The notes beneath the pieces are model-generated. The model was not told where the DNA came from and made no database searches. It saw nothing but the letters and a program-made list of their open reading frames with translations. This document shows positions 17,960 to 27,849 of a stretch of 64,000 nt of DNA, one piece after another. How positions within the stretch are numbered: position 1 is the first letter of the stretch; every line of letters starts with the position of its first letter. A program made the translations under genes and the position numbers. Source of the DNA: Bifidobacterium aesculapii (lineage in GTDB: Bacteria; Actinomycetota; Actinomycetes; Actinomycetales; Bifidobacteriaceae); the NCBI RefSeq assembly GCF_001417815.1, contig NZ_BCFK01000003.1, positions 1 through 64,000 of the forward strand, written 5' to 3'.

Positions 17960-20064
17960 CCCCGCAGACCCCTCCGAAGGCCGGCACGCAGACCGTCCAG
18001 CCGCGCGTGCCCATCGGCAGGCCCCCCAAGGCGACCGGGTGGCGCCGCATCCCGCGGTTCTTCCTCGACCATCTCGACCGCGTGTCGTTGAGCGCCAAGC
18101 TCGTCGCCTGCACGCTCGTCGTGCTCATCGTCGGCACGGTGGGCATCTCCGCGTCCATCAGACAGCTCGTCAGCGCCTATCTGCTCGACAAGACCGACAA
18201 GCAGATAGCCGCGCAGCGCGACATCGTCATGACGGGCAGCGCGCTGCTCGACAAGACCGACAAGCAGATAGCCGCGCAGCGCGACATCGTCATGACGGGC
18301 AGCGCGCTGCTCGACAAGACCGACATGACCAACGGCGGATTGAGCACGTACTTCCTGCAGGTGCGGTATGCGAAGGACGGCAAACTGACCGGCGTCATCG
18401 ACACGCGCCTCTACCCGGTGCTCGAGGGCAATGTGGTGTCCATCCCCCAGCTGCCCGCCAACAGCGAACTCACCAACGACATGCTCGGCCAGCCGTTCAC
18501 GACGAGCGCCGTGGTCACCTCCGTGGCGCGTATGAACGCCGAATCGACGACGGGTTCATCCGACGCCTCCGGCGGCGCCGATGCCGGAGCCTCGTCGGAC
18601 GGCTCGTCGTCGGCGGGCGCGTCGCCGCAATCCGGCACGCCCCCCGACCCCTCCGGCACGCAAGGTGACGGGCAGGCGCCGACCGTCGTGACCACGACGC
18701 CCAGCGGGAAGACGATCGCCGCGGCGAAGGCCCCCTGGCGGGTCACCGCGTTCCAGTGGATCGGCAACGACGGCAGCGTCAAAGGCGTCGTGTTCATCGG
18801 CCTCTCGCTCGGCGACCAGCGCGACATCATCGACACGCTGACCCGCTACTGCGCGTTCGTCGGCATCGCCATCGTGCTGCTCGGCGGATCCCTGGCCGCG
18901 CTCATCATCCAGCGCACGCTCGACCCTCTCAAACGCATCGAGAAGACCGCGGCGAAGATCGCCGCCGGCGACCTCACCCAGCGCGTGCCGTGGGCGCCCG
19001 AGAACACGGAACTCGGCTCGCTCGCCGTCTCGCTCAACACGATGCTCGCGCGCATCGAGAAGAGCTTCCACGAACAGGAGCAGACGACGGCGAAGATGAA
19101 ACGCTTCGTTTCCGACGCGAGCCATGAGCTGCGCACGCCGCTCGCCGCCATCCACGGGTACGCCGAGCTGTACACGATGCAGCGTGGCATGCCCGGCGCA
19201 TTGGAGCGCGCGGACGAATCGATCGCGCACATCGAACGCTCCAGCCAGCGCATGACCGTGCTCGTCGAGGATCTGCTCTCTCTCGCCCGGCTCGACGAGG
19301 GGCGGGGCATCGACATGACGCAGACCGTCTCGCTCACCGGCGTGGTGGGCGACGCGCTCGACGACCTGCATGCGCTCGACCCCGAACGCGAGGTGACGCG
19401 CGGCGCCGTCGTCTACCGGCCGGCGACCGACCTCGAGCATCCGGCGTCCGTCGCCATCGAGGACGGCGACATGACGGCGGTCACGCTCACCGGCGACGCC
19501 TCGCGCCTGCGTCAGGTGGTGACGAACATCGTCGGCAACATCCACCGGTACACTCCGGCCGATTCGCCCGCACGCGTCGGGCTGGGCGTCATGCCCGCCT
19601 CGATCGCCCCCGAACAGCTCGCCATGCTGCCGTCCACCGACGAATCCATGCGGCGGTTCCTCGACGCCGTCGAAGTGGGCCGTTCGATGCGCACCGGCAC
19701 CAACTACGCCGTGCTGCGCTTCGAGGACCATGGGCCGGGCGTGCCCGAGGAATCACGCGATCAGATCTTCGAACGGTTCTACACCGCCGACCCCTCGCGC
19801 GCGAGGGAGAAGGGCGGCACCGGCCTCGGCCTCGCCATCGCGCAGTCCGTGGTCAAGGCGCATCACGGGCTCATCTGCGCCTCACCGACCGAAGGCGGCG
19901 GCCTCACGTTCACCATCGTGCTGCCGCTCGGCCCGGTGAACCCCGCGTCTGGGCAGGCTCCGGCGGGAGACGACGCGGACGACACCGTGCGTGTGCTGGT
20001 CTCGAAGGGAGCCACGGGCAAGGAACGCACGAAGACGCGCCGTCTGCCCTGGTTCGGCCGCTGA
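17956..20064 (+). CDS. Sensor histidine kinase with tandem-duplicated sensor segment
   Basis: 702 aa membrane kinase paired with the regulator upstream. TM1 lies at about 37-60, an extracytoplasmic sensor domain at about 60-290, TM2 at about 295-318 (FVGIAIVLLGGSLAALII), then HAMP, the dimerisation helix with His390 in SDASHELRTPLAAIHGY, an N-box and a G-box GTGLGLAIAQS. The sensor starts with a perfect in-frame 63-bp tandem duplication, so the 21-residue block LLDKTDKQIAAQRDIVMTGS(A) occurs twice (residues 76-117), with a partial third copy. A Ser/Gly/Ala-rich insert follows near 195-235. The ligand is unknown. Confidence 0.93.
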   Translation: MTPQTPPKAGTQTVQPRVPIGRPPKATGWRRIPRFFLDHLDRVSLSAKLVACTLVVLIVGTVGISASIRQLVSAYLLDKTDKQIAAQRDIVMTGSALLDKTDKQIAAQRDIVMTGSALLDKTDMTNGGLSTYFLQVRYAKDGKLTGVIDTRLYPVLEGNVVSIPQLPANSELTNDMLGQPFTTSAVVTSVARMNAESTTGSSDASGGADAGASSDGSSSAGASPQSGTPPDPSGTQGDGQAPTVVTTTPSGKTIAAAKAPWRVTAFQWIGNDGSVKGVVFIGLSLGDQRDIIDTLTRYCAFVGIAIVLLGGSLAALIIQRTLDPLKRIEKTAAKIAAGDLTQRVPWAPENTELGSLAVSLNTMLARIEKSFHEQEQTTAKMKRFVSDASHELRTPLAAIHGYAELYTMQRGMPGALERADESIAHIERSSQRMTVLVEDLLSLARLDEGRGIDMTQTVSLTGVVGDALDDLHALDPEREVTRGAVVYRPATDLEHPASVAIEDGDMTAVTLTGDASRLRQVVTNIVGNIHRYTPADSPARVGLGVMPASIAPEQLAMLPSTDESMRRFLDAVEVGRSMRTGTNYAVLRFEDHGPGVPEESRDQIFERFYTADPSRAREKGGTGLGLAIAQSVVKAHHGLICASPTEGGGLTFTIVLPLGPVNPASGQAPAGDDADDTVRVLVSKGATGKERTKTRRLPWFGR
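18181..18325 (+). repeat. 63-bp perfect tandem repeat inside the kinase gene
   Basis: Copy 1 is 18181-18243, copy 2 is 18244-18306, and 19 further bases (18307-18325) match the start of the unit. The two full copies are identical. The length is a multiple of three, so copy-number change keeps the frame and lengthens the sensor's membrane-proximal helix by 21 residues. Confidence 0.95.
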
Positions 20065-20068
20065 CCCT

Positions 20069-20117
20069 CCGCACGGCCCCCGCCGCTACGCCGAAGGCGA
20101 GTGGCGGGGGAGTGCGG
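20069..20117 (+). terminator. Imperfect GC hairpin after the kinase gene
   Basis: Outer CCGCAC / GTGCGG and inner CCCCCGCC / GGCGGGGG stems with small mismatches. The right arm directly abuts a TAGAAT -10 (20118-20123) for the next gene, so terminator and promoter are fused. Confidence 0.55.
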
Positions 20118-20123
20118 TAGAAT
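20118..20123 (+). promoter_or_regulatory. -10 hexamer TAGAAT for the second cold-shock gene
   Basis: Five of six consensus bases. The start of transcription would be near 20130, leaving a leader of about 36 nt that contains AGGAAAG and a short TGAATC / GATTCA dyad overlapping the promoter. Confidence 0.5.
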
Positions 20124-20165
20124 GAATCGGCTTAGGTTGATTCAGTAGGAAAGCGAGAGTGTACG

Positions 20166-20555
20166 ATGCCCACCGGTCGAGTTCGTTGGTTCGATGCCGC
20201 CAAGGGGTATGGCTTCATCACCAGTGATGAAGGCGGGGACGTGTTCCTGCCCGCGGCCGCGTTGCCCACCGGCGCCAACACATTGCGCAAGGGCGCGAAG
20301 GTCGAGTATTCCGTCGTGGAGGGGCGCAAGGGCCCGCAGGCGATGGACGTGACGCCGGTCGCCGCCGCCCCCTCGCTCGTCAAGGCCACCCGTCCCAAGC
20401 CGGACGACATGGCCGCCATCTGCGAGGACCTCATCAAACTGCTGGATTCCGCCGGCAACACATTGCGCCGCCACCGTTACCCGTCGGCGGCGGAAAGCCG
20501 TAAGCTCGCCACGCTGCTGCGCGCCGTGGCCGACAACTTCGATGTGGAGGACTGA
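20166..20555 (+). CDS. Cold-shock-domain protein with C-terminal extension
   Basis: 129 aa. The N-terminal ~65 residues are a CSD with RNP1 KGYGFIT and RNP2 DVFLPA (the usual VHxS is replaced by LPAAAL). A ~60-residue helical tail follows (MAAICEDLIKLLDSAGNTL) and ends NFDVED. The two-part form is typical of actinobacterial CspB-like proteins and differs from the 67-aa gene at 13695. It probably binds RNA; the tail may recruit a partner. The next gene follows after 9 nt, so they share a transcript. Confidence 0.88.
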   Translation: MPTGRVRWFDAAKGYGFITSDEGGDVFLPAAALPTGANTLRKGAKVEYSVVEGRKGPQAMDVTPVAAAPSLVKATRPKPDDMAAICEDLIKLLDSAGNTLRRHRYPSAAESRKLATLLRAVADNFDVED

Positions 20556-20564
20556 GACCGTCCC

Positions 20565-21989
20565 ATGACCGACACCATGCACAATCCCGAACAGTCCGGG
20601 CAGGCCGACGACACGGCGTCCGTGCCGGCCGTCGACCCGCGCGAGCTGGCGAAGGCCGTCGCCCGCGAGGTGGCGGAGGATCCCTCCCAGGTGGGCGACG
20701 TCGTCGACGCCATCGACCTGGGCGACGGCGTGACCGATTTCCGCATCGCCGCGGCCATCAAGGGCTACGAGGGGTGGCAGTGGTCGGTCACGCTCTACCA
20801 TGACGCCGAAGTGGGCACGTGGACGGTGAACGAATCGTCGCTCATCCCCACCGACCAGGCGCTGATGCCGCCGGCGTGGATTCCGTGGAAGGACCGTCTC
20901 GAACCCACCGATCTGGCCCCCACGGACTCCATCGGCACCGATCCGGACGACCCGCGTCTCGAGGAGGGGTTCCGCCGGACCGAATCCGCCGTCGGGGTTG
21001 CGGGCGAGGACGGCGAAGGCGCGCAGGACGTGGGCGCCGCCGAAGAGCAAGCCGGTGCGGACGAATCGGACGCGGATGCCGCGGCGGAGACGACGGATGA
21101 CGTGAATCCCCAAGGGGACGCCGTCGGCGATACGGCCGTCGCGGATACGTCCGTTGTCGACGATGCGGCCGCCGAGAACGATGACGTGGAGGAGGCCGTC
21201 GAGGAATTCGACCTGTCGCGCCGCCACGTGCTCTCCCCGCTCGGCCGCGCCCAGACGGCGCAACGCTGGTACGACGGGCCGCGTGGCCCGAAGGCGCTGT
21301 CCACGAAGACCGCCTCCGGCAACCTGTGCTCGACCTGCGGGTTCTTCGTGCCGCTGCAGGGCGAACTCAACCTGCTGTTCGGCGTATGCGCGAACAAGTG
21401 GAGTCCGGACGACGGCCGCGTCGTCTCCCTCGACCACGGCTGCGGCGAGCACTCCGAGATCGAGCCTCCCGAGCCGAGCCGCCTGTGGGTGCAGTCGAAG
21501 CCCGCCTTCGACGACCTGCACATCGACATCATCGCGCAGAAGCCCCGCGAGGAGAAGGCGCAGATCGAGATCCTCGAACAGGAGGAGCCCGAGAACGTGC
21601 CGGAGGATACGCCGGAAGACGCCGACGCGCCGGAAACCGACGAGGTCACGGAACGCGACATCGAGGAGAACACCGAGATCGACGCGGACTCGCCCGACGT
21701 GGAGGAGAACACCGTCGACCCCGGCGACGGGCCGGAACTCGAATCGGTCGTGGACCTGACCGAAGACGCGCCGGACGACGCCGGTACGACGGATGCCGAC
21801 GACACGTCGGATACGGACGATGTGGACGTACCGGATATCGACGACGCGCCGGATACGGATGACGCGCAGGATACCGCCGACGCGCTGGAAACCGACGGTG
21901 TGCAGGAAACCGCCGACGCGCCGGATGCCGACGAGACGGACGATGCCGCGTCGGCATCCGGCGCGTCGGACGCGGCCGACCGTCAGTGA
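20565..21989 (+). CDS. DUF3027-domain protein with long acidic tail
   Basis: 474 aa. The DUF3027 region is split: an N-terminal part (RELAKAVAREVAEDPSQVGDV, residues ~23-45, then GYEGWQWSVTLYHD) and a C-terminal part with a four-cysteine cluster (NLCSTCGFFVPLQGELNLLFGVCANKWSPDDGRV ... DHGCGEHSE, here interrupted), which looks like a metal-binding site. An Asp/Glu/Ala/Thr-rich stretch divides the two, and the last ~140 residues are extremely acidic repeats of the DAPDTDD kind. The family is actinobacterial, often next to cold-shock genes as here; its role is unknown. It overlaps the convergent Usp gene by 7 nt. Confidence 0.85.
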   Translation: MTDTMHNPEQSGQADDTASVPAVDPRELAKAVAREVAEDPSQVGDVVDAIDLGDGVTDFRIAAAIKGYEGWQWSVTLYHDAEVGTWTVNESSLIPTDQALMPPAWIPWKDRLEPTDLAPTDSIGTDPDDPRLEEGFRRTESAVGVAGEDGEGAQDVGAAEEQAGADESDADAAAETTDDVNPQGDAVGDTAVADTSVVDDAAAENDDVEEAVEEFDLSRRHVLSPLGRAQTAQRWYDGPRGPKALSTKTASGNLCSTCGFFVPLQGELNLLFGVCANKWSPDDGRVVSLDHGCGEHSEIEPPEPSRLWVQSKPAFDDLHIDIIAQKPREEKAQIEILEQEEPENVPEDTPEDADAPETDEVTERDIEENTEIDADSPDVEENTVDPGDGPELESVVDLTEDAPDDAGTTDADDTSDTDDVDVPDIDDAPDTDDAQDTADALETDGVQETADAPDADETDDAASASGASDAADRQ

Positions 21990-22948
21990 ACCACGGTGAC
22001 GTTGCACTCGGCGAAGTTCACGATCTGACGTGAGACCGAGCCGAGGAAATGCGCGTCCAAGCCGCTCAGACCGCGCGACCCGACCACCAGATGGCTCGCA
22101 TAGCGCGACGCCGCGATAAGCCCCTTCGACGCGGGGATGTGGAACGCGTGCGTGCGGACCTCAAGCCCCTCGGGCAGCGCGGTGCCGGCCATCAGACCGG
22201 ACAGGATCTCCTCGGCGCGGCGCTGTCCCACCTCGATCGGCGCGACCGCACGCTCATAGCCGGGCACCACGCCCAGATCCTTCAACTGCCAGCAGAACAG
22301 GACATGCAACGGCGAATCATGCAGCTGCGCCTCGCGCATCGCGAAGTCCAGCGCGTGGCGTGACGTCTCCGAACCGTCCACGCCCACGACCACCGGACGA
22401 CGTGACTCCTCCACCACGCCCTCGCTCGGCACGTAGTGGACGGTCTCCTTCACCGGCGTCAGCGCGTTCGCGATGTCGTCGGTGACCGACTCGTCCTCGT
22501 TGCCGGCGACGCGCACCACCGTGACCGGCACCTCGGCCGACTCGGCGAGCGAGGCGGACAGCGAACCGAGGAACCAGCGCGCCACACGGCCCAGCGAACG
22601 CCGGCCGACGACGATCTGCTGCGCGTTCCTGCCGATCTGCAGCAGTGCCGTCGTGCCGGAGGCCTTCACCGAGGTGAGCTTGAGGCTGTCCGGGTCGAAG
22701 TCGACCCCCTCGGACGCCTTGTCCACCCATTCGCGCAGCTGTACGGCGATGTCGTGGCGCATGTTCGTCCACGCCTCCTCGCTGTTCGGCTCGGAACCCA
22801 TGTCCCATGAATGCGTCCAACCGAACACGGCGTTGACGTGCTGTCCGGTCAGGGACGATTCGCGCATCGCCCACTTGAGCGCCGCGAACGACTCGTCGGA
22901 ACCATCCACGCCGACGACGATATCGGCATCGGGCTGATATGCCATCAT
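21983..22948 (-). CDS. Universal stress protein, two tandem Usp domains
   Basis: 321 aa. Both halves start with the Usp strand motif (DIVVGVDGSDESFAALKWA near 9 and PVVVGVDGSETSRHALDFA near 180) and end with the nucleotide-binding G-x2-G-x9-G-[ST] region (VVGRRSLGRVARWFLGSLS and VVGSRGLSGLDAHFLGSVS), so each domain can probably bind ATP. AAGGAGG lies upstream; ATG 22945 gives better spacing than the adjacent ATG 22948. Cytoplasmic stress-survival protein. Divergent from clpC. Confidence 0.93.
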   Translation of the reverse strand: MMAYQPDADIVVGVDGSDESFAALKWAMRESSLTGQHVNAVFGWTHSWDMGSEPNSEEAWTNMRHDIAVQLREWVDKASEGVDFDPDSLKLTSVKASGTTALLQIGRNAQQIVVGRRSLGRVARWFLGSLSASLAESAEVPVTVVRVAGNEDESVTDDIANALTPVKETVHYVPSEGVVEESRRPVVVGVDGSETSRHALDFAMREAQLHDSPLHVLFCWQLKDLGVVPGYERAVAPIEVGQRRAEEILSGLMAGTALPEGLEVRTHAFHIPASKGLIAASRYASHLVVGSRGLSGLDAHFLGSVSRQIVNFAECNVTVVH

Positions 22949-23049
22949 AAACCTCCTTGTTGCTCACGTACCGCTCCCAGCATATCGCCTTTCCATACGT
23001 CGAGAGCGGAAATGCGGGACGTGGCGGGGCAAACGTCACCGCGAATCGC

Positions 23050-23087
23050 TAAAGTGAACTCCAGTGTCACATGAGGAAGGACAATAA
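23050..23087 (+). promoter_or_regulatory. clpC promoter region with possible leaderless mini-ORF
   Basis: TAAAGT (23050-23055) is followed after 8 nt by a GTG (23064) that opens a seven-codon ORF. It ends in TAA at 23085-23087, overlapping the clpC ATG as TAATG. GAGGAAGG before clpC is a standard ribosome site, so the mini-ORF is optional. Inference from spacing. Confidence 0.3.
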
Positions 23088-25678
23088 TGTTCGAACGGTT
23101 CACAGACCGTGCGCGGCGCGTGATCGTGTTGGCGCAGGAGGAGGCCCGCTCTCTCCAGCACAACTACATCGGCACCGAACATCTTCTGCTCGGACTGATC
23201 CGCGAGGGTGAGGGCGTGGCCGCCAAGGCGCTCGCCGCGAAGGGCGTCGAGCTCGACGCCACCCGCAAGCAGGTCGAGGAGATGATCGGCAAGGGCAACG
23301 CGACGTCCAACGGCCACATACCCTTCACCACGCACGCCAAGCAGGTGCTGGAACTCAGCCTGCGCGAGGCGCTGCAGCTCGGCCACAGCTACATCGGCAC
23401 CGAGCACATCCTGCTCGGACTGATCCGCGAGGGCGAGGGCGTGGGCACCCAGGTGCTCATCAAGATGGACGTCGATCTGGGCGAGCTGCGCTCCACCACG
23501 ATCGACATGATCCGCGGCAACTCCGGCGACGGCAAGGGCAAGGGCGATCTGGCGAACGCCGGCGGCGTGGCCGACAAGACCAACAAGTCCGGTTCCGCCA
23601 TCCTCGACCAGTTCGGCCGCAACCTCACCCAGGAGGCCGCCGAAGGCAAGCTCGACCCGGTGATCGGCCGCTCCCAGGAGATCGAGCGCGTCATGGTCGT
23701 GCTCTCCCGCCGCACCAAGAACAACCCGGTGCTGATCGGCGAGCCCGGCGTCGGCAAGACCGCCGTCGTCGAGGGCCTCGCGCAGAAGATCCAGGAAGGC
23801 GACGTGCCCGAGACCCTCAAGGGCAAGCAGGTCTACTCGCTGGACCTCGGCTCGATGGTGGCGGGCTCGCGCTACCGCGGCGACTTCGAGGAACGACTCA
23901 AGAAGGTCCTCAAGGAGATCAAGACCCGCGGCGACATCGTGCTGTTCATCGACGAGATCCACACGATCGTCGGCGCCGGCTCGGCCGACGGCGCGCTCGG
24001 CGCGTCCGACATGCTCAAGCCGATGCTCGCGCGCGGCGAACTCCAGACCATCGGCGCGACCACCACCGACGAGTACCGCAAGTACATCGAGAAGGACGCC
24101 GCGCTGGAACGCCGCTTCCAGCCGATCCAGGTGCACGAGCCGACCATCGCCGAGACCATCGAGATCCTCAAGGGACTGCGCTCGCGCTACGAGAACCACC
24201 ACAAGGTGACCATCACAGACGGCGCGCTGCAGTCCGCTGCCGAGCTGTCCGCACGCTACATCCAGGACCGCAACCTGCCGGACAAGGCCATCGACCTGAT
24301 CGACGAGGCCGGCGCGCGCCTGCGCATCAAGCGTCTCACCACGCCTCCGGAGCTCAAGGAGCTCGACCAGAAGGTCGCCAAGCTCTCCGCCGACAAGGAG
24401 CAGGCCGTCAAGGACCAGGACTTCGAGAAGGCCGCCGCGCTGCGCGACGACCTCGAGAAGATGCAGGCCGAGCTCAAGGCGAAGCAGAAGGCCTGGCACG
24501 AAGGCGAGTCCGACGTGAAGATGGTCGTGGACGAGGACGTGATCGCCGAGGTCATCTCCTCTACCACCGGCATCCCCGTGTTCAAGCTCACGCAGGCCGA
24601 ATCCAAGAAGCTGCTCAACATGGAGAAGGAGCTGCACAAGCGCATCATCGGCCAGGACGAGGCGGTCTCCGCGCTGTCCCGTTCCATCCGCCGCACGCGC
24701 GTCGGCCTCAAGGACCCGAAGCGCCCCTCCGGTTCGTTCATCTTCGCCGGTCCCACCGGCGTCGGCAAGACCGAGCTGGCCAAGACGCTCGCCGAGTTCC
24801 TGTTCGACGACGAGGACGCGCTGATCCGCGTCGACATGTCCGAGTTCTCCGAGAAGTACGCCGCCTCGCGCCTGTTCGGCGCGCCCCCGGGGTACGTTGG
24901 CTACGAGGAGGGCGGCGAGCTCACCGAGAAGGTGCGCCGCAAGCCGTTCTCCGTCGTGCTGTTCGACGAGATCGAGAAGGCCCACCCGGACATCTTCAAC
25001 ACGCTGCTGCAGGTGCTCGACGACGGCCATCTCACCGACGGCCAGGGGCGCAAGGTGGACTTCAAGAACACCATCATCATCCTGACCACGAACCTCGGCA
25101 CGCGCGACATCGCGAAGGCCGCCAACACGGGCTTCAACCTGGGCTCGAACACCGAGTCCAGCTACCAGCGCATGAAGGAGCAGGTGAGCGCCGAACTCAA
25201 GCAGCAGTTCCGCCCCGAGTTCCTCAACCGTCTGGACGACATCATCGTGTTCAAGCAGCTCACCGAGCCGCAGGTGCGCCAGATCGTCGACCTCGACGTC
25301 AAGCAGCTCAACGACCGTCTGTTCGACCGCCACATGTCGCTCGAACTGACCGACGCCGCCAAGGACCTGCTCGCGCAGAAGGGCTTCGACCCGCTGCTTG
25401 GTGCTCGCCCGCTGCGCCGCGTCATCCAGCGCGACATCGAGGACGCGATCTCCGAGCAGATCCTCATGGGCGAGCTCAAGGACGGCCAGCGCGTGGTCGT
25501 CGACGCGGAGGGCGAAGGCATCCTCGGCGAGTTCACGTTCAAGGGCGAGGACTTCGACGAGACCGACGGCACCGCCGCGACGGACGGCGAGGGCGGCAAG
25601 CCCGAACTCGTCGGCGCATCCGCCGCGTCGGGCGGTGACGCCGCCTCCACGGAAGGCGACGCGCCGGCGGCCGAGTGA
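23087..25678 (+). CDS. clpC: ATP-dependent Clp protease ATPase subunit ClpC
   Basis: 863 aa Hsp100 unfoldase that feeds proteins to ClpP. Two N-terminal Clp repeats ([19 protein letters not shown] and [19 protein letters not shown]) bind adaptors; AAA-1 carries Walker [14 protein letters not shown] near 217; a UVR/M-domain coiled coil lies near 425-460 ([20 protein letters not shown]), which marks ClpC rather than ClpA or ClpB; AAA-2 carries [13 protein letters not shown] near 555. After the last helix is a ~40-residue acidic/Ala-rich tail. No ClpP is adjacent. A strong terminator follows. Confidence 0.97.
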   Translation: MFERFTDRARRVIVLAQEEARSLQHNYIGTEHLLLGLIREGEGVAAKALAAKGVELDATRKQVEEMIGKGNATSNGHIPFTTHAKQVLELSLREALQLGHSYIGTEHILLGLIREGEGVGTQVLIKMDVDLGELRSTTIDMIRGNSGDGKGKGDLANAGGVADKTNKSGSAILDQFGRNLTQEAAEGKLDPVIGRSQEIERVMVVLSRRTKNNPVLIGEPGVGKTAVVEGLAQKIQEGDVPETLKGKQVYSLDLGSMVAGSRYRGDFEERLKKVLKEIKTRGDIVLFIDEIHTIVGAGSADGALGASDMLKPMLARGELQTIGATTTDEYRKYIEKDAALERRFQPIQVHEPTIAETIEILKGLRSRYENHHKVTITDGALQSAAELSARYIQDRNLPDKAIDLIDEAGARLRIKRLTTPPELKELDQKVAKLSADKEQAVKDQDFEKAAALRDDLEKMQAELKAKQKAWHEGESDVKMVVDEDVIAEVISSTTGIPVFKLTQAESKKLLNMEKELHKRIIGQDEAVSALSRSIRRTRVGLKDPKRPSGSFIFAGPTGVGKTELAKTLAEFLFDDEDALIRVDMSEFSEKYAASRLFGAPPGYVGYEEGGELTEKVRRKPFSVVLFDEIEKAHPDIFNTLLQVLDDGHLTDGQGRKVDFKNTIIILTTNLGTRDIAKAANTGFNLGSNTESSYQRMKEQVSAELKQQFRPEFLNRLDDIIVFKQLTEPQVRQIVDLDVKQLNDRLFDRHMSLELTDAAKDLLAQKGFDPLLGARPLRRVIQRDIEDAISEQILMGELKDGQRVVVDAEGEGILGEFTFKGEDFDETDGTAATDGEGGKPELVGASAASGGDAASTEGDAPAAE

Positions 25679-25728
25679 CGGCCGAGTGACCGCCTGCCGG
25701 CTGTTTCCCGGTTCATACGAGCCGTAAC

Positions 25729-25770
25729 GGAGGGGCCGGTCCGTTCCATCTGGAACGGACCGGCCCCTCC
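25729..25770. terminator. clpC terminator
   Basis: A 20-bp perfect inverted repeat (25729-25748 and 25751-25770) with a 2-nt centre. It runs directly into the 15-bp tandem repeat; there is no T-tract. Confidence 0.8.
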
Positions 25771-25914
25771 GTCGTCGTCGGGGCCGTCGTCGTCGGGGCC
25801 GTCGTCGTCGGGGCCGTCGTCGTCGGGGCCGTCGTCGTCGGGGCCGTCGTCGTCGGGGCCGTCGTCGTCGGGGCCGTCGTCGTCGGGGCCGTCGTCGTCG
25901 GGGCCGTCGTCGTC
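25771..25914. repeat. 15-bp minisatellite, 9.6 copies
   Basis: Nine perfect copies of GTCGTCGTCGGGGCC (25771-25905) plus the first 9 bases of a tenth. It lies between the clpC terminator and the end of the convergent enzyme gene and is not in any gene. The absence of any variation among copies suggests recent expansion. Confidence 0.97.
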
Positions 25915-25946
25915 CGCGCGCGGCGGCCTTCCGCGACCGCCGGCCG

Positions 25947-27671
25947 TCAGCCCGAGAAATCGACCTCGCCGAGCTTGGCGATGAGCTTCATGTTCTCCGA
26001 ATAGTCGACCGGGCAGGCGATGATGTCGATGCCCGAACCGGAGCGGAGCGCCGCGCGCAACGTCGGGTAGAGCTCGTCGGCCGATTCGATGAGATGCCCC
26101 TTCGCGCCGAAGCTCATGCCGAGCGCCACCACGTCCGGATTGTTGAAGTCCACATACTCGTGCGCGCCGTCATGCAGGTCCATCTTCCATTTGATCAGGC
26201 CGTACGCCTCGTCCACCCACACGAGGATCACGATGCGCGCGCCCACGCGCACCGCCGTCTCGATCTCCTGCACGTTCATCATGAACGACCCGTCGCCCAT
26301 CACCGCGAGCACCGGGCGGCCCGGATGCTCGAGCGAGGCCGCCACCGCGCCGGGCAGCGTCCACGCCATCGTCGACAGCGAATTGTCGATCACGCACGTG
26401 TTCGAGTAGTACGTGGGGTAGAGGCGCGCCATCCACATCTTCAACGCGCCCGTGTCAACCAACGCGATGTCGGTGTCCGTCTCCATCGCGCGGCGCGTGT
26501 CCGCGACGATGCGCTGCGGCTTCATCGGGAACGAGTCGTCGCGCGCGTACGACTCGTATTCGTGGGTGAGCAGCTCGTGGATCTTCGGATGGGACACGCC
26601 GAACGTGACGTTCCCCTCGCGCAACGCGGCGATCAGCTCCTCCAACGTGGCGCGGATGTCGCCCATGATGTTCAGCGCCGTCGAATAATGCGCGTCCGTG
26701 TCCTCGCTGAACGTGTTGATGTGGATGATCGTCTTGTCGTCATGCGGATTGATCTTCTTCGGGTCGAACTGCTGGATGGAGAATCCCACCGAGATGATGA
26801 GGTCCGCCTCGTCGAACGCGAAGTTCTCATAGTCGTGCCGCATGAACCCGACCACGCCGAGCGCGAGCGGGATGCGGTCGGAGATCACGCCCTTGCCTTC
26901 GAACGTGGTGGCGACCGGCACGTTGAGTTGTTCGGCCAACGCGAGCAGCTCGTTCTCCGCGTCGCCGCGCGCCACGCCGTTGCCGGCGAGGATGATCGGA
27001 TGCTTCGACGCGCGGATGAGCCGTACCGCGCGGTCGATGGTGTCGCGCGTGGGCGCGAAACGCATGCGCTCCGGCAACGGCAGCGGACGCGCCTCGGCCG
27101 GGGCGGGCATGTCGGCCACATCCTCCGGCAGGATCAGGCAGGTGGCGCCCGGGCGGTTGCGCTGGGTGATGGAGAACGCCTTGCGCACCATCTCCGGCAC
27201 CGACGCCGGTTCGACGATCATCGACGTCCATTGCGTCAACGGGCGGAACACCGAGACGAGGTCGATGATCTGATGCGACTCCTTGTACAGGCGGGTCACG
27301 TTGCCCTGCGCGCAGATCGCGACCAGCGGCGTGTTCGCCGTGTTCGCCTGCGCGACCGGCAACGTGAGATTCAGCGCGCCCGGGCCGAGCGTCGCCAGGC
27401 ATACGCCCGGCTTGCCGGTGAGGCGGCCCTGCGTGGCGGCCATGAAACCGGCGCCCTGCTCGTGGCGGGTGAGGACGAACCGGATGCGCCCGTCGCGGGC
27501 GATGGCCTCCATGAGCGGGATGTTCTCCTCGCCGGGAATGCCGTACATCGTCTCGACGCCCTCGTTGACGAGGCATTCGACGAACAGGTCGGCGACGGTG
27601 CGCGTGCGCGGCGCGGATTGTTGGTGCTGTTGTTGCTGCTGGTGCTGCGATGCGGTGGTTGCTGCGTTCAC
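25947..27671 (-). CDS. Thiamine-diphosphate enzyme, acetolactate-synthase-like
   Basis: 574 aa from GTG 27671; no clear ribosome site is seen. The N-terminal PYR domain has GIPGEENIPLMEAI and the catalytic-Glu context RHEQGAGFMA; the middle domain has GNGVARG; the C-terminal PP domain has the ThDP motif GDGSFMMN leading to WVDEAYGLIKWKM. The YGLIxWK ending is typical of AlsS-type (catabolic) acetolactate synthases. The product would be acetolactate from two pyruvates; no ilvN/ilvC lies nearby, arguing against a biosynthetic role. A Gln-rich leader precedes the enzyme (QHQQQQQHQQ). Other pyruvate decarboxylase-like activities cannot be excluded. Confidence 0.75.
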   Translation of the reverse strand: MNAATTASQHQQQQQHQQSAPRTRTVADLFVECLVNEGVETMYGIPGEENIPLMEAIARDGRIRFVLTRHEQGAGFMAATQGRLTGKPGVCLATLGPGALNLTLPVAQANTANTPLVAICAQGNVTRLYKESHQIIDLVSVFRPLTQWTSMIVEPASVPEMVRKAFSITQRNRPGATCLILPEDVADMPAPAEARPLPLPERMRFAPTRDTIDRAVRLIRASKHPIILAGNGVARGDAENELLALAEQLNVPVATTFEGKGVISDRIPLALGVVGFMRHDYENFAFDEADLIISVGFSIQQFDPKKINPHDDKTIIHINTFSEDTDAHYSTALNIMGDIRATLEELIAALREGNVTFGVSHPKIHELLTHEYESYARDDSFPMKPQRIVADTRRAMETDTDIALVDTGALKMWMARLYPTYYSNTCVIDNSLSTMAWTLPGAVAASLEHPGRPVLAVMGDGSFMMNVQEIETAVRVGARIVILVWVDEAYGLIKWKMDLHDGAHEYVDFNNPDVVALGMSFGAKGHLIESADELYPTLRAALRSGSGIDIIACPVDYSENMKLIAKLGEVDFSG

Positions 27672-27849
27672 GGTAGGGAAGTGTAACAGCGCGGGATTCC
27701 GTCTTGTGGAACGCGTATCGCATGTCGTCGCGCCGTCGCCCGGCCCGCGATCGGCCCGCGATCCGTGCGCGGGACCGTGCGCGGCGACGCGCCACCGACA
27801 ATTCACTTGATGGACGATTCGCGGGCCGTGTCCGTTCAACCGGCCGCCA

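Noticed and set aside
23036..25333. 765-codon antisense ORF opposite clpC
   Set aside because: Shadow of strongly biased codon use in clpC; no start signal or family.
25771..25914. Coding tail of clpC or of the convergent enzyme (VVVGA or GPDDD repeats)
   Set aside because: Both genes have stop codons before the repeat; the hairpin terminator lies between clpC and it.
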